This document shows positions 29,534-39,318 of a DNA stretch of 64,000 bases, in pieces. The position numbers were made by a program, and so were the translations under genes. The notes below the pieces were generated by a model. The model worked only from the letters and a program-made list of their open reading frames with translations, was not told the DNA's origin and did no database searches. This stretch comes from Hyphomicrobiales bacterium (GTDB lineage Bacteria; Pseudomonadota; Alphaproteobacteria; Rhizobiales; Rhizobiaceae): assembly GCA_900469345.1 (NCBI GenBank), contig UBWZ01000003.1:204577-268576 (forward strand), in the 5' to 3' direction. Each line of letters begins with the position of its first letter. Position 1 is the first letter of the stretch.

Positions 29534-30571
29534 ATGCGGTGGAAGCGCACCATCCAGCTTCTGGATGTTCACGCCGAGGGCGAGATCGGTCGCGTCGCGA
29601 TCGGCGGCGTGCCGAAGATCCCGGGCGACACGGTAGCGGACCAGCTGGCCTGGCTGAACAGCGATCCGAAGGGCCAGGAGCTTCGCCGGTTTCTCTGCCT
29701 GGAGCCGCGGGGAGCGCCCATCGGCTCGGTCAATCTTCTACTGCCGGCCAAGCACCCTGATGCGGATGCCGCCTTCATCATCCTCCAGCCGGATCAGGCG
29801 CATGCCAGCTCGGGCTCGAACTCGATCTGCGTCACGACGGCACTTCTCGAGGCGGGTATCGTCGAGATGACCGAGCCCGAAACAGTTGTGACGCTGGAAA
29901 CGGCGGCCGGGCTTGTGAAGGCGGTGGCTACCTGCAGAGATGGCCGCTGCGAAAAGGTCAAGCTGACCATGGTGCCGTCTTTCGTGCACGAGCTGGATGT
30001 TTGTCTGCAGACGCAGGAATGGGGGCAGATCACCGTCGACCTCTGCTACGGCGGTGTTTTCTACGCCCTGGTGGATGTGGGGCAGGTCGGACTGACCATT
30101 GGAAAAGCCAACGCTGCGGCGCTTGTGCGGGCCGGCATGGTGCTGAAGGAGCGCATCAATTCCCAGATGTCGGTCGTGCACCCGGAAATACCGGCCATAT
30201 CGGGCGTGGCCTATGTGATGTTCCGGGATACCGAGGCGGATGGGACGGTAAGGACGTGTACCACGATGTGGCCCGGCCGGGCCGATCGGTCACCCTGCGG
30301 AACGGGAAATTCCGCCAACCTCGCAGCGCTTTACGCGCGAGGCAAGGCAAAGGTCGGCGATGTCTACCCGTCGAGGTCGATTATCGGCACGCAGTTCGAA
30401 GTCGGGCTGTTGGCGGAAACGACTGTCGCCGGCAGGCCCGCAATCATCCCGACAATCGCCGGACGGGGCTTTACGTTTGGCCTGCACCAGGTAGCGCTCG
30501 ATCCGTTCGATCCCCTGGCCGATGGCTTTGCCATGACCGACGTATGGGGACCGTTGGCGGGCGAAATCTGA
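29534..30571 (+). CDS. Proline racemase family protein (hydroxyproline epimerase or dehydratase-like)
   Basis: A 345-residue two-lobed protein of the proline racemase/4-hydroxyproline epimerase family. Racemases use two Cys residues. Here the first position is Ser93 (ASSGSNSIC in place of the usual CGH motif) and the second is Cys255 in DRSPCGTGNSA. Ser/Cys members are reported to act as 4-hydroxyproline 2-epimerases and/or trans-3-hydroxy-L-proline dehydratases rather than proline racemases. The upstream SDR is probably co-transcribed. No hydroxyproline transporter is adjacent. Confidence 0.88.
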   Translation: MRWKRTIQLLDVHAEGEIGRVAIGGVPKIPGDTVADQLAWLNSDPKGQELRRFLCLEPRGAPIGSVNLLLPAKHPDADAAFIILQPDQAHASSGSNSICVTTALLEAGIVEMTEPETVVTLETAAGLVKAVATCRDGRCEKVKLTMVPSFVHELDVCLQTQEWGQITVDLCYGGVFYALVDVGQVGLTIGKANAAALVRAGMVLKERINSQMSVVHPEIPAISGVAYVMFRDTEADGTVRTCTTMWPGRADRSPCGTGNSANLAALYARGKAKVGDVYPSRSIIGTQFEVGLLAETTVAGRPAIIPTIAGRGFTFGLHQVALDPFDPLADGFAMTDVWGPLAGEI

Positions 30572-30577
30572 AGAGGC

Positions 30578-31504
30578 TCAGATTTCCTTGGCAGCGGTGG
30601 CGGGGGTTTCGACGTCGCCCTGCTTCAGAACGAGTGTCTTGACGCCTTCGATGGCGGCATCCTGCGACGGCGCAGGAACGATGCCTGCCTGCTGGAACTG
30701 CAGGTACTTGTAGGCGCCGAAAACGTCGCCGTTCTGGGCAGCTTCGCGATACATGTCGGCAGCCTTGGCCGCATCGGCGGGGATACCTTCGCCCGATTCG
30801 TACATCAGACCGAGGTTGATCATGGCATCGGTGTTGCCGCGCTGAGCGGCGATATCGTACCAGGCGACGGCTGTCTGGTCGTCCTGCGGAACGAGATGAC
30901 CTTCGTCGTAGATGGCGCCGATATTGAAGGCGGCAGTGTCGTCACCGGCGGCAGCGGCGCGTTCGAACCAGCTGAGAGCCTTCGTGACGTCCGGCTGCGT
31001 GCCGAGACCGTCGCGGTAGGCAACGCCGAGATTGTAGGCTGCGAGGCGATTGCCGCTCGAGGCTGCTTCGTTGTAGAGGCGGAATTCAGCCTGATCGTCG
31101 CCGAGCCGACCCATCAGCATGCCGAAGTTGACCTTGGCGGCAGCGTAGCCACCCTTGACGGCGGCATCATAAGCGTTCATCGCCTGGTCGGGCTGGTTTG
31201 CATTGTTCAGCGCGCGACCGAGCTGATAGGCATAACGCGGGTTTCCGGAGGTTTCGAAAGCGACACGGCACGCATCGACGGCCTCGGTGCCAATCTTGGC
31301 AATATCGACCGGAGCGAATTCTCCGTTGCGCTGATCGTCGTAGGGGCTGCCCGCAAGCTGATCGCACTGGTTTTGCATGGTGGAGGCCAGGATCAGCTGG
31401 CCACGTTCTGCAGCGTCAGGGGAAACCGTCAACGCACAGAGCGCGACAGTTGCGCCTGTGAGTACTGCAAATCCCCTGTTGACTTTCGATGCCCGGGATT
31501 TCAT
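30578..31504 (-). CDS. Exported Sel1-repeat protein
   Basis: A 308-residue protein with a signal peptide (about residues 1-32, FAVLTGATVALCALTVS) followed by tetratricopeptide-like Sel1 repeats. Repeats visible include AAYNLGVAYRDGLGTQPDVT, ALSWFERAAAAGDDTAAFNI and AVAWYDIAAQRGNTDAMINL. Sel1 proteins act as periplasmic or secreted scaffolds; rhizobial examples take part in surface polysaccharide regulation. No partner is evident. Its stop is six bases from the convergent gene before it. Confidence 0.9.
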   Translation of the reverse strand: MKSRASKVNRGFAVLTGATVALCALTVSPDAAERGQLILASTMQNQCDQLAGSPYDDQRNGEFAPVDIAKIGTEAVDACRVAFETSGNPRYAYQLGRALNNANQPDQAMNAYDAAVKGGYAAAKVNFGMLMGRLGDDQAEFRLYNEAASSGNRLAAYNLGVAYRDGLGTQPDVTKALSWFERAAAAGDDTAAFNIGAIYDEGHLVPQDDQTAVAWYDIAAQRGNTDAMINLGLMYESGEGIPADAAKAADMYREAAQNGDVFGAYKYLQFQQAGIVPAPSQDAAIEGVKTLVLKQGDVETPATAAKEI

Positions 31505-31746
31505 TGTCCGCTCCGATTCAGATCTTTCGATTTGCTTAAAGAACGCCGAACTATCGACCCGGTTCCTATAGTTTCTGGGCGTTGATCGCGAATCGCTTTC
31601 AATCCACGCACATTTCCGTGAGTAAAGCTGCCGCCGCTTGACGCCGTGCGTCGTCGCACACTCCCCGGTTTCGCCTTGCAAGCCCGTGATTGTATTGGCC
31701 GAAACAATGGTGGTATGGCAGGTCAATCAGACAAGTTGGACCCGCC

Positions 31747-32790
31747 ATGAAGACGATCACCATCCGCCGCCCCGACGATTGGCACCTGCACCTGCGCGAC
31801 GGCGCCGTCCTTGAGGGCGTGATCGGCGATACCAGCCGTCACTTTGCCCGAGCGATCATCATGCCCAATCTCGTGCCTCCGGTCGTCACGACGGCGGATG
31901 CGCAGGCCTATCGTCAGCGCATCATGGCGGCGCTGCCGCAGGGGCACCGGTTCGAACCGCTGATGACGCTTTATCTCACGGAGACGACCTCAGCCGACGA
32001 TGTAGAGGAAGGCAAGCGCAGCGGCCTCATCTCCGCCGTCAAGCTTTACCCGGCCGGTGCAACGACCAATTCGCATGGCGGTGTTCGCGACCTCGACAAG
32101 GTCATGCCGGTGCTCGAGCGCATGGCGGCGATCGGCCTGCCGCTGTGCGTGCATGGGGAGGTGACCACCCCCGAAGTCGACATTTTCGACCGGGAGGCCG
32201 TCTTCATCGAAACTGTCCTGGACCCGTTGCGCCGCCGTCTGCCGGACCTGAAGGTGACGATGGAGCACGTCACCACCAAGGACGGCATCGATTACATCAA
32301 GGCTGCCGACAGAAACCTCGCAGGCACCATCACCACCCATCACCTCATCATCAACCGCAATGCCATCCTCGTGGGCGGTATACGGCCTCATTATTATTGC
32401 CTGCCGGTCGCCAAGCGCGAACATCATCGGCTGGCTTTGCGGGCGGCGGCAACGTCGGGCGATGGCCGCTTCTTCCTGGGCACGGATTCGGCGCCGCATG
32501 TGGATGAGCTGAAGGAGTGCGGCTGCGGCTGCGCGGGCATCTACACCTCGCTCAACACGATGAGCTGCCTCGCGCACGTCTTCGAACAGGAAAACGCCCT
32601 GGATCGCCTGGAGGCCTTCGCCTCGCTGAACGGGCCCAGTTGGTATGGACTTGCGCCGAACGAGGAAACGATCACGCTCTCCAGACAGCAGGAGCCGGTG
32701 CAGTTTCCAGCACGGCGGGACACCGCTGCAGGACCGGTGACGGTCTTCGATCCGATGTTTCCACTCCACTGGACGGTGCTGGATAAGTAA
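31747..32790 (+). CDS. pyrC: Dihydroorotase, PyrC class
   Basis: Cyclises carbamoyl-aspartate to dihydroorotate in pyrimidine synthesis. The 347-residue class II enzyme has the zinc motif DWHLHLRDG (His13, His15), the carbamylated-Lys strand [27 protein letters not shown] and [11 protein letters not shown], all as in E. coli PyrC. The ATG at 31747 gives the standard start [18 protein letters not shown]; upstream in-frame sequence is not conserved. pyrE lies 1.4 kb downstream with a diguanylate cyclase gene between them. Confidence 0.97.
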   Translation: MKTITIRRPDDWHLHLRDGAVLEGVIGDTSRHFARAIIMPNLVPPVVTTADAQAYRQRIMAALPQGHRFEPLMTLYLTETTSADDVEEGKRSGLISAVKLYPAGATTNSHGGVRDLDKVMPVLERMAAIGLPLCVHGEVTTPEVDIFDREAVFIETVLDPLRRRLPDLKVTMEHVTTKDGIDYIKAADRNLAGTITTHHLIINRNAILVGGIRPHYYCLPVAKREHHRLALRAAATSGDGRFFLGTDSAPHVDELKECGCGCAGIYTSLNTMSCLAHVFEQENALDRLEAFASLNGPSWYGLAPNEETITLSRQQEPVQFPARRDTAAGPVTVFDPMFPLHWTVLDK

Positions 32791-32902
32791 AGTCTAATCT
32801 ATACTCTCAGATCGCCGCAGTTGCGTTTTGCTAACCTTTTAGAGAGGGTGGGCTACTAGCTTTCAGACTTCACCACTTCGATCGAGAAGAGAGCGCATAG
32901 GC

Positions 32903-34081
32903 ATGATGCTTGATTATCATTCTCTTTTGCTTGCGCTCGGCTTCTCGTCAGCCTGCCTGATGGTGACATTGTTCGGCACCTGGTTCTCCCGCCGGACCGA
33001 TTCCTTCCTGCTGACGCTGGTCATCGCCCTGGCCTTCACGGTCTCCGGCATCGGCGTCTACAGCGCCTACACGGTCAATGCCGGGCTGGTCGGCGCCGGC
33101 CTTTCATACGTCCTGATGATGACCGGTTTCGCGATCATCTACGCCGCCTCCGTGCAGTTCCGGCTTGGCGGGCAGCCTTGGCGACGCGCCGCATCGATCG
33201 CGGCGGTCAGCATCGGTATCGGGCTGCCGCCGATTGCCGGCGGTCTGGATGGCCTCGGTTTCATCGTCATGAACCTGGGCATGGCCGGTCTTCTGATGGG
33301 CACCGCCTATCAATACTGGCTGGCGCGCGCCGAATCACCCGGACCCCTGAGCGGCATGGTCATTCTCTACGCCTTGAGCGGCCTGTCCTTTGCACTTTGC
33401 GCGCTGGCTCTCGTTCAGGATGGCAGGCTATCGCTCGGGCACGCGCCGGACAACTGGGCCGAAAACCTCAATCTGGGTGTGTGCATCGCCGGCATGACGG
33501 GGATCGGCGCTCTTTCGCTGGCTCTGCATCAGTGGCGGATCGCGGCGCATCACCGCATCGAGGCCATGACCGATCCCTTGACCGGCCTGATGAACCGGCG
33601 CGCTCTCTTCGATGGCCACGGCCATCTTGCGGTGACCGCGTCGACCGCCGTCGTGGTTTTCGACATCGACAGGTTCAAGACAATCAACGACGAGCACGGG
33701 CACGCGGCAGGCGACATGGTGCTGAAAATTTTCGCCTCCGACCTGACGCTGGAGCTAGGCGGGCGGAAGACGGCAGCTCGTCTCGGCGGCGAGGAGTTTG
33801 TCCTGATCCTCGACGAGGTCATGCCCGGGCGGGCGGAACGGATCGCCAATGACGTGCGCCGGCGTTTTGCGGCGCGCGATATCGACATCGACGGCAAGAT
33901 CCTTCGCTGCACGGTCAGCGCCGGCGTGGCTGTCGGATTGCCGGGCGGCCAGCCGTTCGAGTCCGTGCTCAATATTGCCGATCAGGCGCTGTATGAAGCC
34001 AAGCGCAGCGGCCGCAATCGCGTCGAACTGGCGGGCCATTTGCGCGCGATCGTCGCCAACGACAGCCGCACCAGCGCCTGA
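32903..34081 (+). CDS. Membrane-bound diguanylate cyclase (GGDEF domain)
   Basis: A 392-residue protein with six predicted membrane helices in the first 210 residues and a GGDEF domain after DPLTGLMNRRAL. The active site is intact: FDIDRFKTINDEHGHAAGD and RLGGEEF (GGEEF at 295-299), so it should make c-di-GMP. The RxxD inhibitory site expected just before GGEEF is absent (GGRKTAARL), so product feedback through a classical I-site is unlikely. No EAL domain. It lies alone between pyrC and pyrE. Confidence 0.94.
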   Translation: MMLDYHSLLLALGFSSACLMVTLFGTWFSRRTDSFLLTLVIALAFTVSGIGVYSAYTVNAGLVGAGLSYVLMMTGFAIIYAASVQFRLGGQPWRRAASIAAVSIGIGLPPIAGGLDGLGFIVMNLGMAGLLMGTAYQYWLARAESPGPLSGMVILYALSGLSFALCALALVQDGRLSLGHAPDNWAENLNLGVCIAGMTGIGALSLALHQWRIAAHHRIEAMTDPLTGLMNRRALFDGHGHLAVTASTAVVVFDIDRFKTINDEHGHAAGDMVLKIFASDLTLELGGRKTAARLGGEEFVLILDEVMPGRAERIANDVRRRFAARDIDIDGKILRCTVSAGVAVGLPGGQPFESVLNIADQALYEAKRSGRNRVELAGHLRAIVANDSRTSA

Positions 34082-34155
34082 AATCAGGATCCGCAAGCTG
34101 GCGCGATGCGCTGCGGACTGCTATGGCGCCAGTGTCTTGAACAAGGAGCGGGCGC

Positions 34156-34851
34156 ATGATCCAGACGACATTTTCCGAACGCGGTGTGATGGCCGAACTG
34201 ATGGCCAAAATGCTCTGGGAGATCAGCGCGGTACATTTCAGCGCCGACAAGCCTTACAAACTCTCCTCCGGCATGATGAGCCCCGTCTATATCGACTGCC
34301 GCAAGCTTTTGTCCTATCCGCGCGTTCGCTCCGCCATTATGGATTTTGCGGCCGCCACCATCCTGCGCGACGCCGGCTTTGAAAAGTTCGACTGCATTGC
34401 GGGCGGCGAGACGGCCGGCATCCCCTTCGCGGCGATCCTGGCCGAGCGCCTCAGCCTGCCGATGATCTATGTCCGCAAGGCCCCCAAAGGTCACGGTCGC
34501 AACGCCCAGATCGAAGGCCACATGCCGGAAGGGTCGCGCGTGCTGGTCATCGAGGACCTGACGACCGCCGGCGGTAGCATGTTCAAGTTCATCGACGCGA
34601 TCCGTGCGGCCGGCGGGATCGTCGACCATGGCATCGCGCTCTTCTATTACGACATCTTCGACGCCGGCGCGCTGCGCTTCAAGGAGGGCGGCGTACGGCT
34701 CCATCACATTGCCACCTGGCGCAATGTGCTTGCGGTCGCCCGCGAGCAGAAGCTTTTCGACGAAAGCACGCTGTCCGAGGTCGAGGCGTTTCTGGATGCG
34801 CCGCTCGCCTGGTCCGGGCGCAATGGCGGCGTGACTGAGCTTTCGCTCTAG
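34156..34851 (+). CDS. pyrE: Orotate phosphoribosyltransferase
   Basis: Joins orotate and PRPP to make OMP. The 231-residue protein has [37 protein letters not shown] and the PRPP-binding signature [17 protein letters not shown]. The extended C-terminus after [13 protein letters not shown] is typical of alphaproteobacterial PyrE. The ATG follows ggagcgggcgc. Fructokinase follows after 62 bp. Confidence 0.96.
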   Translation: MIQTTFSERGVMAELMAKMLWEISAVHFSADKPYKLSSGMMSPVYIDCRKLLSYPRVRSAIMDFAAATILRDAGFEKFDCIAGGETAGIPFAAILAERLSLPMIYVRKAPKGHGRNAQIEGHMPEGSRVLVIEDLTTAGGSMFKFIDAIRAAGGIVDHGIALFYYDIFDAGALRFKEGGVRLHHIATWRNVLAVAREQKLFDESTLSEVEAFLDAPLAWSGRNGGVTELSL

Positions 34852-34913
34852 CCTTTGGACAAAAGCTCGCCTAATCAAAGGAGAGAAGAGGCGCGCTTTC
34901 CTGGGAGGAATTC

Positions 34914-35840
34914 ATGATTCTGTGTTGTGGCGAAGCTCTGATCGACATGCTCCCGCGTGAGACGACGCTGGGCGAGAAAGGCTTCTCGCCCTACGCCGGC
35001 GGCGCCGTGTTCAACACGGCGATTGCGCTCGGACGGCTCGGCGTCCCGGCGGCCTTCTTTACCGGCCTTTCCGACGACATGATGGGCGACATCCTGCGCG
35101 ATACGCTTCGCCGCAGCCAGGTCGACTTCTCCTACTGCGCGACCCTGTCGCGTCCGACCACGATTGCTTTCGTGAAGCTGGTCGACGGACACGCCTCCTA
35201 TGCGTTCTACGACGAGAACACTGCAGGCCGGATGATCACCGAGGCGGACCTGCCGCAGCTGGGTGACGATTGCGAGGCGCTCCATTTCGGCGCCATCAGC
35301 CTGATCCCCGAGCCTTGTGGCTCGACCTACGAAGCCTTGATGACACGCGAGCAGGACAAGCGCGTGATCTCGCTCGATCCCAATATCCGCCCGGGCTTTA
35401 TTCAGGACAAGGCATCGCATCTCGCCCGCATCCGGCGCATGGCCGCCATGTCGGACATCGTCAAGTTCTCCGACGAGGATCTGGCCTGGTTCGGGCTGGA
35501 CGGCGACGAGGACACGCTTGCGCGCCATTGGCTGCACCACGGTGCAAAGCTCGTCGTCGTCACCCGCGGTGCCGAGGGCGCGGTCGGCTACACGGCAAGC
35601 CACAGGGTGGAGGTGCCGAGCGAAAAGGTGACGGTGGTCGACACGGTCGGCGCGGGCGATACGTTTGACGCGGGCGTGCTTGCCTCGCTCAAGATGCAGA
35701 ACCTGCTGACCAAGGCGCAGGTCGCGACTCTCAACGAGAACCAGATCGCAGCGGCCCTTACTCTCGGGTCGAAGGCCGCCGCCGTGACTGTCTCACGCGC
35801 CGGCGCCAATCCGCCGTTCGCGCATGAAATCGGGATCTGA
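34914..35840 (+). CDS. frk: Fructokinase (PfkB family)
   Basis: A 308-residue sugar kinase. The N-terminus ILCCGEALIDMLPRETTLGE and the YAGGAVFNTAIALGRLG site match rhizobial fructokinases, and the C-terminal signature DTVGAGDTFDAGVLASL has the catalytic Asp. It would phosphorylate fructose from sucrose, mannitol or sorbitol breakdown; the product fructose 6-phosphate is the substrate of Pgi encoded 400 bp away on the other strand. Other PfkB substrates cannot be excluded. Confidence 0.9.
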   Translation: MILCCGEALIDMLPRETTLGEKGFSPYAGGAVFNTAIALGRLGVPAAFFTGLSDDMMGDILRDTLRRSQVDFSYCATLSRPTTIAFVKLVDGHASYAFYDENTAGRMITEADLPQLGDDCEALHFGAISLIPEPCGSTYEALMTREQDKRVISLDPNIRPGFIQDKASHLARIRRMAAMSDIVKFSDEDLAWFGLDGDEDTLARHWLHHGAKLVVVTRGAEGAVGYTASHRVEVPSEKVTVVDTVGAGDTFDAGVLASLKMQNLLTKAQVATLNENQIAAALTLGSKAAAVTVSRAGANPPFAHEIGI

Positions 35841-35855
35841 CGCCATCTGTTCGCC

Positions 35856-35893
35856 TGCTGGCTGTCCTCGTTGATTAAAGAGGTTAGCCAGCA
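35856..35893. terminator. Bipartite stem-loop between frk and the DUF3096 gene
   Basis: TGCTGGCT and AGCCAGCA pair perfectly, enclosing a second CCTC/GAGG pairing across a symmetrical two-base internal loop. It lies between convergent genes and has no long T tract. Confidence 0.45.
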
Positions 35894-35901
35894 CGGAACC
35901 C

Positions 35902-36066
35902 TTAATGCGGGAGCGGAAGGTTCTGCATCACATTCGGCCAGAGGCCGACGACGCCGATGAAGATCAGATACAGCGCCACCACGTAGTTCAAGATGCGCGG
36001 CATGAGCAGGATGACAATCCCCGCGATGAGCGCGATCAGCGGCTGGATGAAAACGATCGATTCCAT
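35902..36066 (-). CDS. DUF3096 family small membrane protein
   Basis: A 54-residue protein that is almost wholly hydrophobic: FIQPLIALIAGIVILLMPRI, NYVVALYLIFIGVVGLWP, two membrane helices linked by a short loop. This is the DUF3096 pattern, function unknown. The ATG at 36066 has AGGAG eight bases before it; a longer open frame upstream lacks coding character. Confidence 0.85.
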   Translation of the reverse strand: MESIVFIQPLIALIAGIVILLMPRILNYVVALYLIFIGVVGLWPNVMQNLPLPH

Positions 36067-36246
36067 TTTATGGCTCCTGGTCAGGCTGTGGATGTTTTGT
36101 CGGTCACGGCAAGCGAGTTGCTGGCCTCCACAAACTCTGCGCGCAGGTTTTGGTTGCTCGGGTGGCCGGTCAAGATCGTTTCCGACATCCCGCTTTTCGG
36201 TCGAGGTCACAGATGAGCCGGGCGTGCCCGGCCCATCCAGGGTCTC

Positions 36247-37863
36247 TTAGCCGATCAGCGCCTTTACCAGACCCTGCGTCGAGCCGTCCTGGCCGTCAGC
36301 GGCAGCCTTGCCCTGCACGACGGGCAGAAGACCGGTCGCCAGTTCCTTGCCGAGCTCCACGCCCCACTGGTCGAACGAGTTGATGCGGAACAGCACGCCT
36401 TCAACGAACACGCGGTGCTCGTAGAGCGCGATCAGCCGGCCGAGCGCAAACGGCGTCAGCTGGTCGTATACGAAGGTGATCGACGGACGATTGCCGGTAA
36501 ACACCCGGTGCGGGGCGATATGGCTGGCCTTCGCGTCGTCCATACCGGCCTTTGCCAGCTGCGCCTTGGCCTCGTCCAGTGTCCGGCCCTTCATCAGCGC
36601 CGCCGATTGCGCCAGGCAATTGGCGATCAGCAGTTCGTGCTGGTGGCGCAGCTGCGGCTCGAACCCCGTCCTCGCGATCATGAACTCGGCCGGGACGACG
36701 CTCGTGCCCTGGTGGATCAGCTGGTAGAAAGCGTGCTGGCCGTTGGTGCCGGGCTCGCCCCAGACGACCGGGCCGGAATTGCCCTCGACCGGCAGGCCGT
36801 CGATGGTCACGCCCTTGCCGTTGGATTCCATGTCGAGCTGCTGCAGATAGGCCGGAAAGCGCAAAAGCCGCTGGTCGTAGGGCAGGATGGCACGCGTCGG
36901 ATAGTCGAGCGCGTTGCGGTGGTAGAAACCGATCAGGCCGAGCAGCATGGGCAGGTTCTGCCGGAAGGGCGCTTCCCGGAAGTGGTTGTCCATGGCGTGG
37001 GCGCCGTCCAGGAACTGGCCGAAATTCTTCGGTCCGACCGCGATCATCAGCGGCAGCCCGATCGCCGACCAGATGGAGTAGCGGCCGCCCACCCAGTCCC
37101 AGAATCCGAACACCCGGTCGCTCTCGATGCCGAACGCGGCGACCTTGTCGAGTGCCGTGGAGACGGCTGCGAAGTGAAATCCGACGGCGCCCTCGCCGAG
37201 CTTTTCGGCGATGAAGGCGCGTGCCGTAGCGGCGTTCGTCATGGTTTCGATGGTGGTGAAGGTTTTCGAGGCGATGATGAAAAGCGTCGTCTCGGCGTTC
37301 AGCAGCTTCAGCGTGTCGGCGATGTGGGCGCCGTCGACGTTCGAGACGAAGTGCGACCGCGGGCCGTCGTGAAAGGGTGCGAGCGCGAGCGTCGCCATGA
37401 CCGGCCCGAGATCCGAGCCGCCGATGCCGATGTTGACCACATCGGTGATGGCCTTGCCGGTAGCGCCCTTGAGCTCGCCCGAGCGAATGCCGTCCGCGAA
37501 TGTCCCCATCGCCGCGAGCACGTCGTTGACGTCAGGCATCACGTCACGGCCGTCGACCATCACGGGACGGTTCGAGCGGTTGCGAAGCGCGGTATGCAGC
37601 ACGGCGCGGTTTTCGGTGAAGTTGATGGCGACGCCCGAGAACATTTCCTCGCGCTTGGCAGCCACACCGCCGACCTCGGCCAGCCGCTCCAGCAGAGCAA
37701 GGATATCGTCGTTCACCGCCGTCTTCGAATAATCCATCAGCAGGTCGTCGAAACGCGCACTGAATTTGTCGAAACGCGCGGGATCCGCTGCGAAGGCAGC
37801 CCGGATATCCGTGGCCTTGGTGGTCTCGGCGGTCGATTTCAGCTCTTGGACGTTAGGCTGCAT
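36247..37863 (-). CDS. pgi: Glucose-6-phosphate isomerase
   Basis: Interconverts glucose 6-phosphate and fructose 6-phosphate. The 538-residue protein has [37 protein letters not shown], the PGI signature region [38 protein letters not shown] in slightly varied form ([20 protein letters not shown]), the [12 protein letters not shown] segment and [13 protein letters not shown] near the C-terminus. The ATG at 37863 gives the family start [11 protein letters not shown]. It is convergent in function with frk nearby. Confidence 0.97.
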   Translation of the reverse strand: MQPNVQELKSTAETTKATDIRAAFAADPARFDKFSARFDDLLMDYSKTAVNDDILALLERLAEVGGVAAKREEMFSGVAINFTENRAVLHTALRNRSNRPVMVDGRDVMPDVNDVLAAMGTFADGIRSGELKGATGKAITDVVNIGIGGSDLGPVMATLALAPFHDGPRSHFVSNVDGAHIADTLKLLNAETTLFIIASKTFTTIETMTNAATARAFIAEKLGEGAVGFHFAAVSTALDKVAAFGIESDRVFGFWDWVGGRYSIWSAIGLPLMIAVGPKNFGQFLDGAHAMDNHFREAPFRQNLPMLLGLIGFYHRNALDYPTRAILPYDQRLLRFPAYLQQLDMESNGKGVTIDGLPVEGNSGPVVWGEPGTNGQHAFYQLIHQGTSVVPAEFMIARTGFEPQLRHQHELLIANCLAQSAALMKGRTLDEAKAQLAKAGMDDAKASHIAPHRVFTGNRPSITFVYDQLTPFALGRLIALYEHRVFVEGVLFRINSFDQWGVELGKELATGLLPVVQGKAAADGQDGSTQGLVKALIG

Positions 37864-37941
37864 GGGGGTTCCTCGCGCTCGGCAGATGATGAGCGCGAAA
37901 CTATGCGCTTTCCCGTTCAAATCAAGCGCGTCCTGACGAGC

Positions 37942-39219
37942 TTATTGCCCGGCGGCGGTGGTGACCGTGTTTCCGACCGCAGTTCCGAGCCTTTGAACCT
38001 GCTCGTTATAGCTTCGCCGCGTCACCGGGTCGAAGACGGAGATCGGCGTGCTGACGGCGACGCTGGCAGCTCCACCGACCGTCTGGGCGGCGCCGAGGGC
38101 GACGGCACCAAGGCGGTCGCCGAGGCCGATCTGCGAATCCGTGACCGTCTGGCCGGCGATCAGCCGATTGCCGATCAGCTTCACCACGTCAGGGCTTTCG
38201 GCGAACTTGCCGTGGTTCAGCCGGTCGCCGGTCTTCAGGGCCGTCAGGTCGAGCACGACGATGCCGGCTTTCTCGAATTCGGTGCGATAGGGCTGAACCG
38301 TGGGGTCCACCTGGCCGAGCCGGTCGATATTCCCGGAAATCCGCCGCGACAGGCCCAGCGCCCTGTCATCGCGCGATACGAACAGTGTGAAGCGTGGATG
38401 CTGCGGGCCAAGAGCACTGAACTGGTTGGCAAACACGTCCACATCGAGATCGGGAGAGGCGAGGATCACGTTCTGGATCTTCGGCGCCACGCGCCCGTCG
38501 CGGATCGCCATCTGCCGCAGCGCTTCGACCGTCAGCCATGAACCCATCGAATGGGCCATGATCGTGACCTCGCCCACCATAGGGTCCTTGGCCAGCCGAC
38601 GGAGCATGTCTTCGAGCGCGTCGCGTGAATAATTGGTGCTTTCGCGGTCGTAATTATAGGCAAAGATGCTGCCGCGCGAAGGCCATGTGAACAGTACCGG
38701 CGCCACGTCCGCATTGGAATCGTGGACGATCTGCGCAAAACGGTAGATCGCGTCCTCGTAGCGGTTGTTGAAGCCGTGCACGAAGACCAGCACGCGGCGG
38801 CTCTTCGGCAGGTTCTTGGCGAGCCATCCATGCGCCGACTGCGGCGTCAGCGGCGTGATGGCGACGGTCGTGAATTCCTTGGTGGGGTCCGCCGGCAGCT
38901 TTGACGGCCACTGGACCTGGCCGATCTTGCGCTTGTCGTCCGGCGGGATGGAGATGGAAATCTCCGTCACGCTGGCGCCCTTGCCACGCTCGCCGGAAAA
39001 CAGGATGCCGGGCGTGTCCGTTGGCTTGCGGGTGGTGGCGACGAGGACATCCACCTTGGAGACCTGGGCCGCCGTCACCGCCTGCGGGACAAGCACGCCT
39101 TCCGGGCGCCCTGCACAGGCGGAAAGCGCGCCAAGGCAGAGGAGCAAGACCCCCGCACGTGTCCTCAAGCTTCGACGTCCCGTCACGTTGCTCCGCCCAC
39201 TCCCGGTTTCCAAAGTCAT
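37942..39219 (-). CDS. DUF900 alpha/beta-hydrolase lipoprotein
   Basis: A 425-residue predicted lipoprotein: the signal GVLLLCLGALSACAG ends in a lipobox (LSAC) after a basic N-terminus. The DUF900 hydrolase core includes VLVFVHGFNNRYEDAIYRFA, TWPSRGSIFAYNYDRESTNY and the nucleophile elbow TIMAHSMGSWLTVEAL, then ILASPDLDVDVF. A conserved SRRISGNIDRLGQVD segment follows. Such proteins are putative esterases or lipases of the envelope; the substrate is unknown. Confidence 0.87.
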   Translation of the reverse strand: MTLETGSGRSNVTGRRSLRTRAGVLLLCLGALSACAGRPEGVLVPQAVTAAQVSKVDVLVATTRKPTDTPGILFSGERGKGASVTEISISIPPDDKRKIGQVQWPSKLPADPTKEFTTVAITPLTPQSAHGWLAKNLPKSRRVLVFVHGFNNRYEDAIYRFAQIVHDSNADVAPVLFTWPSRGSIFAYNYDRESTNYSRDALEDMLRRLAKDPMVGEVTIMAHSMGSWLTVEALRQMAIRDGRVAPKIQNVILASPDLDVDVFANQFSALGPQHPRFTLFVSRDDRALGLSRRISGNIDRLGQVDPTVQPYRTEFEKAGIVVLDLTALKTGDRLNHGKFAESPDVVKLIGNRLIAGQTVTDSQIGLGDRLGAVALGAAQTVGGAASVAVSTPISVFDPVTRRSYNEQVQRLGTAVGNTVTTAAGQ

Positions 39220-39318
39220 TGGCTAGGCGAGGAGGGCGCCCGGGTCCAGCGTCCTGACCGCGCATGAGCCGGTCGAGATACGCATTGTGCCGGCCTGTCG
39301 CCGGGATGCAACGCTATG

